The notes beneath the pieces were generated by a model. The model worked only from the letters and a program-made list of their open reading frames with translations, searched no databases and had not been told where the DNA came from. The position numbers were made by a program, and so were the translations under genes. From NCBI GenBank assembly GCA_025200525.1, contig CM045770.1:118769429-118833428 (forward strand): 64,000 nt of DNA, given 5' to 3'. The DNA comes from Camellia lanceoleosa. Taxonomy: Eukaryota; Streptophyta; Magnoliopsida; Ericales; Theaceae. Shown in pieces: positions 44,101-57,004 of this stretch; the stretch's first letter is position 1, and each line of letters begins with the position of its first letter.

Positions 44101-44356
44101 AATTATCGATGCGGGTCTGGATTGAGACTCACAAGAAAAATATAAAATAATATAAAAGTAATTAAAAATATAGATGAGAGCTTATTTCTACCCTTGAACC
44201 CAGTTTACTTTTGACCTCCTTATCATACATTAGTCTACAAAATTATTATTCAGATGTAATACAATGTGGATTTGAGTATCAAAATTTCCTTCATATTAAC
44301 ATTACTGATACATACAATGCACAACCTTAGTCTACAAAATTATTATTCATATGTAA

Positions 44357-45137
44357 GAGCATCAATATCAATCTCGCCAAAGCATTTTTTCTGTTAATTT
44401 GTGGAGTAAAGCCATCAATTTCCTTCTGCATCAAGCTCGCTAGTGCTTGTGCCATTTTCGAACAGGCTGCACTTCCTCGCCACATGTAGCCAGCCTATGA
44501 AGGCTCAACACTGAATTTTAAAAAATAAAATATATGAAACATTGTTCAGCTATCTCCCACTGTTTTGTTTTTATTTTTTTTAAGTACTATAATTATTATT
44601 TATTTTACCATATGATGTGATACACCCCATAATTCTTAGATACCAATTATATGCATGTGAGATTTATTTTATTAATGATAATAAAGTATGTCACATCAAA
44701 TAGTAAAATATAAATAATCAAAATAGATAATAAACATAGGATTATTCTTTTTGTTATTACTTATAGTTTTTATCCACATATAAACTTGAATTATTTTAGT
44801 TTTTGCACATCTCATAAATTAATTCTTGAAATTAAAGTTAACAAAACAGTTATGAAAATGCGATTTCTTAATCTAGGAAAAGTGACTGTATAAAAAATGT
44901 GACTGTTAAAATATTACCATTATAAAATATGATTGTCCCAAAATTGATGATTTAAAAAATACAATAATTGACAATATAGGAATAAAAAAACAAATAAATG
45001 TTATTTAAATAAAATATATATTTTTTAAATATAGAGTTTGATGCAGAAGACATTCAAAAACATAACTAGCTAAAATAAAAAAGTAACTTCTTTAGCCAAA
45101 ATTTGACTAAAATTTATCCAGCTTGATACGGATGCTC
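44357..45137. mobile_element. PIF/Harbinger-type MITE with TAA TSD
   Basis: 781 bp, ends GAGCATCAATATCAA and reverse-complemented GAGCATCCGTATCAA, flanked by TAA (44354-44356, 45138-45140), the expected 3-bp TWA target. A tandem copy of the flank at about 44232-44327 (ATTATTATTCAGATGTAATA then CAATGTGGATTTGAG) lacks the insert and acts as an empty site. AT-rich, noncoding. Confidence 0.8.
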
Positions 45138-45519
45138 TAATACCATGTGGATTTGGGTATCAAAATTTCCTTCATATTAGCATAACTAAAAATAGATACA
45201 ATTCACAACCGCAAGAAAAAAATTAAATTAAATTAAAATTTAAAAAAACCCCATAATATCATAATATGAATAGCTCGTTTGGCCTAATATTTCACTTGAA
45301 ACTCAGTCGTTCAAATCTTTCTATCTATGTTTGGATCAATTATATGTTGTATTTAATTTTTATTATTATGATTATAAATTCATTAGTTTCACTGTAATAT
45401 CATATATAAATTAAAAAATCAAAATAAAAGCTTTATTCAACATTGTAAAATAGGGTTAAATTTAAATAACTGTAATTCACTATTTATATCATTCAACAAA
45501 CCACTCACTTTGATGATAA

Positions 45520-45550
<31 letters not shown>

Positions 45551-46258
45551 TAAAAAGTGATCAACAAATTGACCAAGCCCAACAACCACTAATAATTACA
45601 TGCAACCCCCCCGTAATGGGGGAGTAGTAAATCAACCAACACAAAAGGTGTCGAACTTCTCTTTATAGGAGTTGAATCCAAAATCTCATATTACAAAGAT
45701 TGCTATACAATTATTGAACCAAATGCCGTGGTTAAATATTGTTGTAATAGTGCATCTCAAAATGTAATCACTTTCATAAAATCATGCATTTAGTAAAGTC
45801 TAATATATCTCAAAATTTGAAATGAAGACTTGGAATTAATCTATATGATTTGAGAGGACCTTGACTTTGGGGTCAACAATAAATATCCCATGATTTTATA
45901 AATCTTGAAATTTGCATAAATAAAATTCAGCTTAAATTTCACTCTCATCATTCTTATTGCAATTTGTCTTAATTTCAAACAAATTTTATTGTGAAGTTGA
46001 AATATAATATAGCTTTATTTATATATATTTTTTTTTATATAAACTTGCAATTTTAAAAATTTTATAATAGCAATTCAGGGATCAAAGTGAACCTAAGCAA
46101 ATTTGAGATACTTGAAAAGTGAAAAGTATTATAAAATGTAAGAGCTAAAAACATCAAAATGAAACACTATCACTCCTAAATGTCAAAATTATGATTTGAT
46201 GAAGTTATTTCAACTGAACATCTTATATGCTTTTTATTTTTTATATTTTTTTATGAGC

Positions 46259-46322
<64 letters not shown>

Positions 46323-47668
46323 GGGTTAATTACATTTTTAATCTCTATATTTTGACTCAAATTTTACTTTGGTCCTTATAATTTCAAATTGAACAATTTT
46401 TTGCATACACTTTAAATCCAATTTCAATTTGGTCTTTTCGTCTAAAATTCTCTTAATTTTTCTTAGATATATACCTTTTTTTCATATAGTACATTTTTTT
46501 TTTTTTTTTTACATATATACATATATACCTTAGGAGACTAACAAATGTCCCAAAATCATTAACTTTAACTTCCAACTTAAATAGGAGGGCCGAATTAAAA
46601 CTAGATTTAAGTGTAGGGACAAAACTATTTCATTTGAAATGATAGGGACCAAAATGAAATTTGAATCAAACTATAAAGGTGAAAAGTGTAATTAACCCAA
46701 ATAAAAAAAATGGAAAAAAAAAAAAAAAAAAAAAGCCCATAGTTTGACCATTTTGTAACAAAATAAATCATGAATTTTTAATTATAGGCTTATATAACAT
46801 TTGATGGAATGACCTCAATTTCCACCAATTTAATTCCCCTACTTTGTTCATTATAATAGAACAATAACAAATTTATAGTTTTTTTTTTTGGTATGATTTG
46901 TTGGTGATAAGATATAATCTTGCAATTACTTTATCTTAATTGTGAAGAGTTTATTCCAATGGAAAATTTTCATGTTCAAATGCTTCCGAGGGTTATTTAT
47001 ACAAAAACTCCTAAACTATTGAGAAATATCATTTTGATTTTCTAAACTATAAAAACTTAGAAATAGATTCCTTAAACTATTGAGAAGTATCACTTTGCAT
47101 TCTAAACTATACAAGCGTACAAATGTTCCTAAATTATAAAAACATACAAATTAGACCGTTAATAAAAGCGATCAAAGTGAAATATACAATAGTTTATAGG
47201 GTCTATTTTGACGTTTTTATAGTTTTGGAGAACAAAATGATACTTTTCAATAGTTTAGGAAGTCTATTTTTATGTTTTTAAAGTTTAAAAGGTCAAAATA
47301 ATATTTTTCAAAAATTTAGGAAGTTTCACGCATTGGTTCATAAAATTCAAATGAAAGGGTTGAATTGAATTGATTACATGTAAGTCTATGAAATTAAAAT
47401 GAAAGAGTTGGACTTAATTGATTAAAAGACCACCCTCAAGCCAATTTAATGTGGGCCTCCTTATCACACGTTAATTCAATGAAATAATTGATCTTAATTG
47501 ATTAAAGGACCAACTTTAAACCTGTCTAATACTGGCCTCCTTATTACACGTTATTTCATATAATTATTATTCAATTGTAATACTGTATGAGTCTTTGAAT
47601 TGAAAATCTCTACATATTCAAACTATTGATAAATACAATTTATCAATATATATATGTATTATGTTCAT
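45138..47668. other. AT-rich intergenic DNA with small repeats
   Basis: No gene supported. 45545-45745 resembles a degenerate SINE on minus (B-box-like GGATTCAACTCC). ATA microsatellite 46258-46315. Foldback MITE 46323-46698 with ends GGGTTAATTACA and matching arms (ATAGGGACCAAAATGAAAT). A second weak foldback lies at 46995-47330 (CTCCTAAACTATTGAGAA). Confidence 0.5.
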
Positions 47669-49563
47669 TAAGATTAATTTTCACACTCAAGATTAGACGA
47701 ATTCAATCTCACCTCTTAACGAGGGTGGTGTCAATGGTAATTTGGTTTTATTTTAAAATATTGTGATAATTTCCTTTCACTTGAGCTTTATAATAGTGCA
47801 ATTTCAACTATTACAAAACTTAAATGTTCTTTTTTTTGGGTGAATAACTTAAATGTTCTTAATAAAATTAATATAGTAATTAGGTACTCTAAAATTTTAT
47901 TCAACATTTTAAAAGTCGCCAAATTTGAGTTGTAATCCACACCTATCAGTAGAGCCCAAGCTGTGAAAGTGCCTTACTCTCACATTCATGACACCATGCG
48001 TTCTATATCTCAAATTTATTATTAAAGACTTAGAATTAATTTGTACTATTTTCAGGAGACCTTGAATTGAGGTTAACCGAAAATATCCCATGTTAATAAT
48101 TCTATAATTTGAGGGGAGGGGGGTGTGGTGAAGAAGAAAAAAAGAAAGAAACAGGAAAACAAAAAACAATACCAAACAAGTACCAACATGGGGGGGGGGG
48201 GGAAGAGCGCAAATTATATTTATCATCATTCACTTTTTGCTCAAATTTTATTATGATTTTTTGCATTTCAATTGTCACAATCTTAATCCCATATTTTCAA
48301 ACACATTTTTAATATGATCTTTTGGCCAATTTGTTGTTAAATTATATCCAAATTTCATATTAGTACTTGAATTTTGCTAAACTTGGAATCATATTCATAT
48401 GAGAACCTTTATATTTATTTAATTACATAGAACTCAAGTTTATTATGCTAATTAAATTTTGTGGTAGATTATTGTGCAAAGAGCCTTTAAAAAACTCAAT
48501 AAGAATATTGATGGTTATGAAAATGGAAAACAAAAACTAATATCACAAAATGAATAAGGGAAGGATAATCACAAATACACAAGACCAAAATTTATGCAAT
48601 TTGATTTAAGTCTATCTAACACAAAAAAAATAATACACTAAAGAACTACAGATGATAAAAAATAAATAAATAACAAAAACTCTATGTTAGTTCAATTCTT
48701 GGGTTACACTCAAATCAAATTCAAACCAACCAAAAAGCTTGTAGTGTAATCATATATCTACTTTCTAAAAAGATTTATAAATCATTTATTTGCAATGAAT
48801 TTTCAATTTTACCTTTTAAATATTTCATTCTATATAAATTAACTTTTCAAATATTTTGTTCTATATTGAGCAGTCACAAAAATTTTAAATTAATGTTGAA
48901 TCACAGCTCAACATGAGTTTATTTGAGTTGAGTTATTTCAGTTTCAAAATATGATTAATTTCGATTTGAGTACAAAATTTGGAACCAATAATACATGCCT
49001 AACCCTAATTGCCACTACGCCACAAGGATAATGGGTATTGTTGCACCCTTAACGCTATGTTTGATTCATAAATTTTGGTAAAAATTTAGAAAGAAAAATA
49101 AAAAAAATATAAGTGAAATGTGAATGAAATGCAATAATGTTTACTTACATTTCACACATTTTTTTTCTTTCTAACACCTCCCTGGCCATACGTCCTGGTT
49201 TTTAACCCTTCTTAAAATCAAGAACTTTTTTTTTTTTTTTGTGACCAAAAAAATTAACTTTAAATCAAGAACTGTAATATAATGGCAAAGTTAAAATTTT
49301 GGATTATCATCTAATAATAAATAATTATTCTCTATAAAATCAATAAATAATTATGTGGACATAGTAAGACTAATTATATAGATGGTGCTTATTGCATTAC
49401 GATAGTAGTTGCATTTAAATAAATACATATAATAGTAGTAATTGAATTTTGTTGGATAATAATTACATTTAAATAGTAAAATTTATCTTTTTTATATTAT
49501 AATTTATAATTTAATAGTAATACCATGTATTATTAATAGTGATGATGTACTGTCATGCCAAAT

Positions 49564-50743
49564 CACTACAAGAAAAAATACATTTGGCCACTAAATTTTT
49601 AGTCGCCAAAAGTTAATTTTTAGTCGCCAAAAGTCGGTTTTTTAGTTTCCCCGACTAAATTTTTTAGTCGCCGGTTTAGTCGCCAGAAAACGGTCAGGAA
49701 AGGTATTGGCGACTAAAAGAATTTTTGTCGCCAAAAAGCAAGTCTTTAGCGACCAAAACTTTGGTCGCCAATAGTCAATTATATTTTTTAAATTATACAT
49801 TTACCGACTAATGTTTTAGTCGCCAATAGTCAATTATATTTTTTTAAATTATACATTTACCAACTATTTTTTTAGTCACCAATACTCAAGCTTTTGGTGA
49901 CCAAACATTTTAGTCGCCAAAAGCTCGTTCGTGAAAAAAAAAAAAATTACACTCTGCTCTTGTGGAGATTCAAACTATCAACCTACCACACCATAAATTT
50001 TATACAACACACTCTTTCCACTACACCTCCCTAACACCATATGATTATATATGCAACATATATTATTTATATAGTACATAAACCTGTATTAATATAAAAG
50101 TATATATATAAACATAATTATTTTTTATTAAACATAATTTATTTAAAAATAAATTATTTATTATAAAAAAAAAATAGACCACTTTTGGCGACTAAACATA
50201 ATTTTAGTCGCCAATTCTATAGTTTTGACTACTAATTATTTTTTAGTAGTTAAAAAATAAAATTCCCGCACTAAAATTACCACTTTTGGCGACTAAACTT
50301 CTTTTTAGTCGCCAAAAAGCCTCACTTTTGGCTACTAAACATGTTTTTAGTCGCCAAATGCCTCACTTTAGGCTACTAAATTTTTTTTAGTCGCCAAAGG
50401 GCCTTACTTTTGGCTACTAAAATTTTTTTAGTCGGTAAAAGCCTCACTTTTGGCGACCAAACATCTTTTTAGTCGCCGAATGCCTCACTTTTGGCTACTA
50501 AATTTTTTTTAGTCACCAAAGGGCCTTACTTTTGGCTACTAAAATTTTGTTAATCGGTAAAAGCCATATATTGGCGACCAAATAGATTTTTAGTCGCCAA
50601 AACCTATACTTTTGGCTACTAAATTTTTTTAGTCGCCAAAAATCTTCACTTTTGGCTACTAATTCTTTTTTAGTCACCAAAACCTATACTTTCAGTGACC
50701 AAAAGTGATTTTTTAGTCGCCGAAAATGCTTTTTCTTGTTGTG
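49564..50743. mobile_element. Non-autonomous CACTA (En/Spm) element
   Basis: 1180 bp. Left end CACTACAAGAAAAAATAC, right end TTTTTCTTGTTGTG (reverse complement CACAACAAGAAAA). The 3-bp duplication AAT lies at 49561-49563 and 50744-50746. The interior is packed with subterminal repeats of the type TTTTGGCGACTAAA and TTTTTAGTCGCCAAA, in both orientations, with no transposase. The other duplication copy (around 55870) has no such element. Confidence 0.92.
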
Positions 50744-51669
50744 AATTTTTACTCATCAAGGTGTTTGGTTTAGATGTTAAAAAAATATTTATGTCACAAG
50801 TATTTCATATCATTTAGGTTATATTTGAATTATAGATTTGGATATAAATTTAAAAAGAAAAACAAAAAAGATTAGGGCAATGTGAATTTTTTTTTTCATT
50901 TTCTTTTCTTTATCAAAATTTATAATTTAAATACAGTGTTAAAGGTAGTGTGGAAAAATCAAAGCAAAATATAGCAGAAAGATCAAAGCAAGGTATCTGA
51001 ATGAAGTCGTTGGACTTATTGATTAAAAGTCACCAAATTTGAGTGGTAATCTACACCTATCAAAAGATTGAGCCCTCATTGGTTAAAAATTATGAATCAC
51101 GGTATTTGGCTTTATGATTATGTAACAAAATTTATAGTGTATAGTATCAAATTCAATTTCTATGAAAATGAGTTTGATATCATTTTGTGGTTGTAGTTTA
51201 TTTTTCTCTCATTATGAGAGTTGTATGTAGTTAGTAGCTTGTTGGGATTGGCATTGATAGGCTTATTTTATTGATTGTGTTAGATTTATTGACTTTTTAA
51301 TTATTGTAGGGTAGTAATATATTTAATGATATAAATATTTTTTTACATTTATAATTACTATCATATTTATTGACCCCAAAAAAAAAAAAAAAAAAGGCTA
51401 AAAAATTGTGATAGTGCAACACAAATGTAACTATAGACTACAGTGCACACTCTCTTTTCCAACATCATATCCATTGGTATATCTCAAAACTTTCAAGGAA
51501 GACTTGGAACTATTTTTTTATGATTTGAGGAGACTTTGAATTGGGGTCAACAATAAATATCTCATGATTTATAAATTTTACAATAAAAAGAAAAACTGAA
51601 CATGTTAAAAATAGGAGAAAATAAATAAAAGTTACAATGGAGAGACCATATTAATATTTATTGTTCATG

Positions 51670-52396
51670 TTAGGAGTGTTTAGCGGATATTTTAATTCAT
51701 TCAAATTGATTTAACCGAATCGATTCACCACATTTTAGACGGATGCGTGATGACGAATAGACAGTTGCAGATTAATTTTTTTCAATTCGCCTAGTTTTAG
51801 ACAGATAGCGAATTTGAGGTTCCTTTGGCCGCAACCGAACCACCAAACTGCGAGCACCCTTAGTAATTTGTAAGACTTTATATTTTCAATTTGTTTAGAT
51901 ATTCTGTTTGTGTTTTCAATTGAAAAAAATTATATTCTGTTGTGTTTTCAATTTAGAATTTTTTTATCAAATGACAAGTATTGATATTTGATATTTTTGT
52001 GTGAAAAATATAAGGCTTAATTTTGTTTTTTTTTATAAAAAAAATCAAATTAAATAGTTTTTGAATAAAAAAAAGTAATGAAATAGTTTTGATAATGCAT
52101 GATTTTCTTATGTGTATTTATTATTAGTATTTGACAATTTACTTGATAATCTTTTAGTTATGTTGAGTTGGATTGTTATCCAAAAATAAAAATGTTAACA
52201 AGTTGTTATATTATGTTCAAAATTTGTAAAAATTTAAACCGCCAAACCGATTCGCATCCATTCGTCAATCCGCTCTATCCACATCCATCAATCTAGCGGA
52301 CGGATGCGGATTATTTTTTTTTCTAATCTGCCAATCTAACAGACAAATGACAAATTAAAAATTCTCCAATCATATCTAAGTCACGAACACCCGTAG
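51670..52396. mobile_element. hAT-like insertion in copy A
   Basis: Present in copy A, absent from copy B near 57105. Ends GTTAGGAGTGTTTAGCGG and, reverse-complemented, CTACGGGTGTTCGTGAC; flanks GTTCAT and GTCCAT give an imperfect target duplication. The interior has GGATGCGGAT and AACCGAATCGATTC-like words. Noncoding. Confidence 0.6.
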
Positions 52397-53018
52397 TCCA
52401 TATTAAGAACAATTTCAAATACAAAGACAACATGCACAATCAATTTTGTGTGATTCACAGGCCTATTCTTTTTTTCTTTTTCTTTTTTTGGAGAGCACAG
52501 CCCTTTTCGATTGAGTGATTTAGCAACCCAAAAAAAAAAAGAAAAAAGAAGTGGACTTTTCTTGGTCTCAATTATTTGTTTGTATTATTGAAGGGCAAAA
52601 AAATAAGGGAAATTGAAAGAAATAAAATGATACCCGTTTTTCTTAAAATTTACTTTTTGGAGAGATTAGGTGAAAAAATAATAGTGATTATTAACCTTTT
52701 ATAATGTCAAAATTATCTATTTAAGTATAAAGAAATAAAAACATTAGTAAAAGATAATTCGTTTATTTTATTTTATTTGTTTATTTTTATTTTTTGGTCA
52801 ACAGGTAAGATGTTTTTAACTATGTGAAGAGAATTATATCAAACAAACAATCATAATCCAACAACTAATACCAATCAAATACTAACCACCAACATAAGTG
52901 TTACAACATCTAAGAGAGAGAGAGAAAGAGAAATATGTACTATATTATGTGTATATTCAATATTGTGTTGAATAATTATATAACAATATATACTAGACTC
53001 ATTTATATAGGAAGAGAG

Positions 53019-53342
53019 AAACTTATCTATCGTACCGCACCATTATTGTGCATCTATCGCATGATCGCACAATTCATGTGCATCTATCGCACAATCCAAC
53101 CGCTCTCGTGCATCTATCGCACGATTGCACCTCTCTTGTGCATCTATCGGACAATGCAACCGCTCTCGTGCGTTTATCACACGATCGCACCATTCTCGTA
53201 CGCTTATCATACAATGCAACCTCTCTTGTGCATCTATCGCACAATCGCACCGTTTTTGTGGGTCCATCGCTCAAATCCGACCGCTCTCGTGTATTTATCG
53301 CATGATCATACAGTTCTTGTGCATCCATCGCACAATCTGATC
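53019..53342. repeat. 30-bp minisatellite, about ten copies
   Basis: From about 53049 the unit GTGCATCTATCGCACAAT plus a 12-base variable part (ACCGCTCTC-type) repeats every 30 bases, with one 31-base unit. Each unit has GTGC and GCAC arms around a 7-base ATCTATC loop. Since 30 is divisible by three, frames on both strands stay open (52935-53366 plus; 53043-53328 minus), giving repeats such as CIYRTIAPLL. No start context, codon bias or homologue supports a protein. It lies exactly between the two large duplication copies. Confidence 0.9.
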
Positions 53343-54754
53343 GTTAATTTTCACGCTCAAGATTAGTCGAATTTAATCCCACCTCTTAACGAGGGTGGTG
53401 TCAATGGTAATTTGGCTTTATTTTAAATCTTGTGATAATTTCCTTTCAGGTGAGCTTTATAATAGTGCAATTTCAACTATTACAAAACTTAAATGTTTTT
53501 AATAAAATTAATATATACTCTAAAACTTTTCAACATTTTAAAAGTCTGCCAAATTTGAATTGTAATCCACACCTATCAATTGTAGAGCCCACCTTGACTA
53601 CAAGTGATGATAGTGCCTCACTCTCACATTCATAATACCATGCATTCTATATCTCAAATTTATTATTGAAGACTTAGAATTAATTTGTACTATTTGAGGA
53701 GATCATGAATTGAGGTCAACCGAAAATATCCCATGTTAATAATTCTATAATTTGAAGGAAAAAAACAAAAAATAATACCAAACTAAGTACCAACATGAGA
53801 AAAAAAAAATAGCGCAAATTATATTTATCATCATTCAATTTTTGCTCAAATTTTCTTATGATTTTTTGCATTTTTATTGTCACAATCTTAATCCCATATT
53901 TTCAAACAAATTTTTAATATGATCTTTTGGTCAATTTGTTGTAAATTATATCCAAGTTTCATATTAGTACTTGAATTTTTCTAAACTTTGAATCGTATTC
54001 ATATGAGAACCTTTATATTTATTTAATTACATAGAACTCAAGTTTATTATGCTAATTAAATTTTGTAGTAGATTATTGTGCGAGCAGCCTTTAAAAAACT
54101 CAATAAGAATATTGATGATTATGAAAATGGAAAACAAAAACTAATATCACAAAATGAATAAGAGCGGGAAGGATTATCACAAAGAAAAAGAAAAGAAAAA
54201 CCGAAAACTCTATGTTATTTCAATTCTCGGGTTACACTTGAAGCAAATTCAAACCAACCGGAAGGCTGATCATATATTTGCTTTCTAAAAAGATTTATAA
54301 ACCATTTATTTACAATGAATTTTCAATTTTACCTTTTAAATATTTCATTCTATAAATTAACTTTCAAAATATTTTGTTCTATATTGAGCAGTCACAAAAA
54401 TTTTAAATTAATGTTGAATCACGGCTCAACATGAGTTTATTTGAATTGCGTTAGTTTAATTTCAAAATATGATTGATGTCAATTTGAGTACAAAAATTTG
54501 GAACCAATAACACATGCCTAACCCTAATTGCCGCTACGCCACAAGGACAACGAGTATTGTTGGACCCTTAACGCTATGTTTGGTTCATGAATTTTGATAA
54601 AGATTTAGAACAAAAATAAAAAATATAAGTGAAATGTGAATGACATATAATAACATTTACTTACATTTCATTTCACACATATTGTTTTCTTTCTAACACC
54701 TCCTTTTGGCCATACGACGTGGTTTTTAGGCCTTCTTCAAATAAAGACCTTTGT

Positions 54755-54796
<42 letters not shown>

Positions 54797-55277
54797 TGAC
54801 CGAAAAAAAGAAGAAGAAAACCCTTTAAATCAAGAACTTTAATCAACAATAATACATAGGTCTAATTGAAGAGTTCCAAATAAAACTCTAGTGAGTTGGC
54901 AGGCCAAAAGAAGATAAAAAGAAACAATGGAAAGTAACAATGATTACACATGGGCTACTTATTACGTAATTAGAGCTCCTTTAGAGCTCTTGTTTTACAA
55001 CTACCAAACATTTTCGAACTTTAATATAACGGTTGAGTTGAAATTTTGGATTATCATCTAATAACAAATAATTATTCTCTATAAAATCAATAAATAATTA
55101 TGTGGACATAGTAAGACCAATTATATAGATGTGGTGGTTATTGCATTACGATAGTAGTTGCATTTAAATGATGAGATTCAACAAAACTCCACTATACATA
55201 TAGTAGTAGTTACTGAATTTTGTTGGATAATAATTACATTTAAATAGTAAAATTTATCTTTTTTATATTATAATTTA

Positions 55278-55820
55278 GGAAAAATTATTTATAAGTCCTA
55301 TTAGGGAGACTTATGCTACATATGGTCCTACTAAAAAACTTATGTTCCCATAAGTCCTGTGGAAAGTTTGTTAACACATTTACCCTCAATATTAGTTGTT
55401 AATATCACAAATAATAGTAAAACCATATATAGGAAATAGAATGTTATCATAGATCACATCTATATAAACGTAACGTGACGTGATACCTATATAAACGTAA
55501 CGTGACACGTACATAAACGTAACGTGACACGTACATAAACGTAACGTGACACTTATGATCTATGACAATATTCAATTTCTTATATGGGAAATTGAATGTT
55601 ACTATAGATCATATCTACATAAACGTAACGTAACGTGACACCTACATATTATGTAGGTGTCACGTTACGTTACGTTTATATAAGTGTCACGTCACGTTAC
55701 GTTTATGTAGGATCTTATGGAATACATTCCTATCTAAATAGGACTTGAGACTCTATAAGAAATTACACAGGATTTAGCCTACCATAAGTGTCTGAAAAAA
55801 GACTTATAAATAAGTCTCCC
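55278..55820. mobile_element. Mutator-type MITE with palindromic ACGT-rich core
   Basis: 543 bp. Flanked by the exact 9-bp duplication TATAATTTA (55269-55277, 55821-55829); the matching site in copy A (about 49505) is uninterrupted. Ends GGAAAAATTATTTATAAGTC and, reverse-complemented, GGGAGACTTATTTATAAGTC. The core has several ATAAACGTAACGTGACAC words and then their reverse complement, meeting in a perfect hairpin centred near 55650 (ACACCTACATA / TATGTAGGTGT). Confidence 0.8.
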
Positions 55821-56549
55821 TATAATTTATAATTTAATAGTAATATCACGCATTATTAATAGTGATGATTTATTTATGTCACAAGTATTTCATATCATTT
55901 AGATTGTATTTGAATTATAAATTTGAGTGTAAATTTGAAAAAAAAAAAATGAGGGCAATGTGAAAAAAAATATATTTTTTCTTTTCTTTATCAAAATTTA
56001 TAATTTAAATACAGTGTTAAAGGTGATATGGAAAAATCAAAGCAAACTATAGTAGAAAGATCAGAGCAAGGTATCTGAAATCGTTGGACTTATTGATTAA
56101 AAGTCACCAAATTTGAATGGTAATCTACACCTATCAAAAGATTGAGTCCTCATTGGCTAAAAATTGTGAATCACGGTATTTGGTTTTACAGTTGTGTAAC
56201 ATAATTTATGGTGTGAAGTATCAGATTCAATTTCTATGGAAAAGAATTTAATATCCTTTTGTGATAGTAGTTTATTTTTTTTTCCCTATTATGAGAATTG
56301 CATGTAATTAGTATTTTGTTGGGGTTGGTTTTGGTAGGATTGTTTTATTGACTGCTTTAGATTTGTTGACTTTTTTATCGTAAGTTAGTAGTATATTTAA
56401 TGATGTAAATACTTTTTATATTTATAATTACTATCATATTTATTGACAAAAAAAAAAAAAAAAAGCTAAAAAATTGTGATAGTGCAACACAAAAATGTAA
56501 CTATAAACTATAGTGCACATTCTCTTTCATAACATCATATCCTTTTAGT

Positions 56550-57004
56550 AAGGTCTATATCTCAAAACTTTCAAGGAAGACTCGGATTATTTTTTTTATG
56601 ATTTGAGGAGACTTTGACTTGGGGTCAACAAACTATATCTCAAAACTTTCAAAGAAGACTCGGAATTATTTTTTTATGATTTGAGGAGACTTTGACTTGG
56701 TTCAACAAACTACATCTCAAAACTTTCAAGGAAGACTTGGAATTATTTTTTATGATTTGAGGAGACTTTGACTTGGGGTCGACAAACTATATCTCAAAAC
56801 TTTCAAGGAAGACTCGGAATTATTTTTTATGATTTGAGGAGACCAACAAACTATATCTCAAAACTTTCAAGGAAGACTCGGAATTATTTTTTTTATGATT
56901 TGAGGAGACTTTGACTTGGGGTCAACAAACTATATCTCAAAACTTTCACGGAAGACTCGGAATTATTTTTTTATGATTTGAGGAGACTTTGACTTGGGGT
57001 CAAT
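56550..57004. repeat. Local six-copy repeat of about 77 bp
   Basis: CTATATCTCAAAACTTTCAA (or a close variant) recurs at about 56551, 56631, 56711, 56787, 56850 and 56928, each followed by GGAAGACTCGGAATTATT and GATTTGAGGAGAC. Unit lengths vary from 63 to 81. Copy A has this unit only once (about 51478-51556). Confidence 0.9.

Larger units (their letters stand above)
47669..52896. repeat. Large diverged tandem duplication, copy A
   Basis: Begins TTAATTTTCACACTCAAGAT and runs to ACCACCAACATAAG. It matches 53343-57587 in order, with scattered substitutions and large indels, among them the CACTA element (49564-50743) and an insertion at about 51670-52396. Noncoding; frames such as 47909-48229 are shadows. 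Contains a G12 tract (48190-48201). Confidence 0.85.

Noticed and set aside
53019..53342. CRISPR-like array
   Set aside because: Units are contiguous 30-bp repeats without spacers, imperfect, and in a plant nuclear context.
52935..53366. Repeat protein frame of 143 codons, with overlapping open frames on both strands
   Set aside because: The open frames follow from the 30-bp minisatellite. No codon bias, promoter or homologue.
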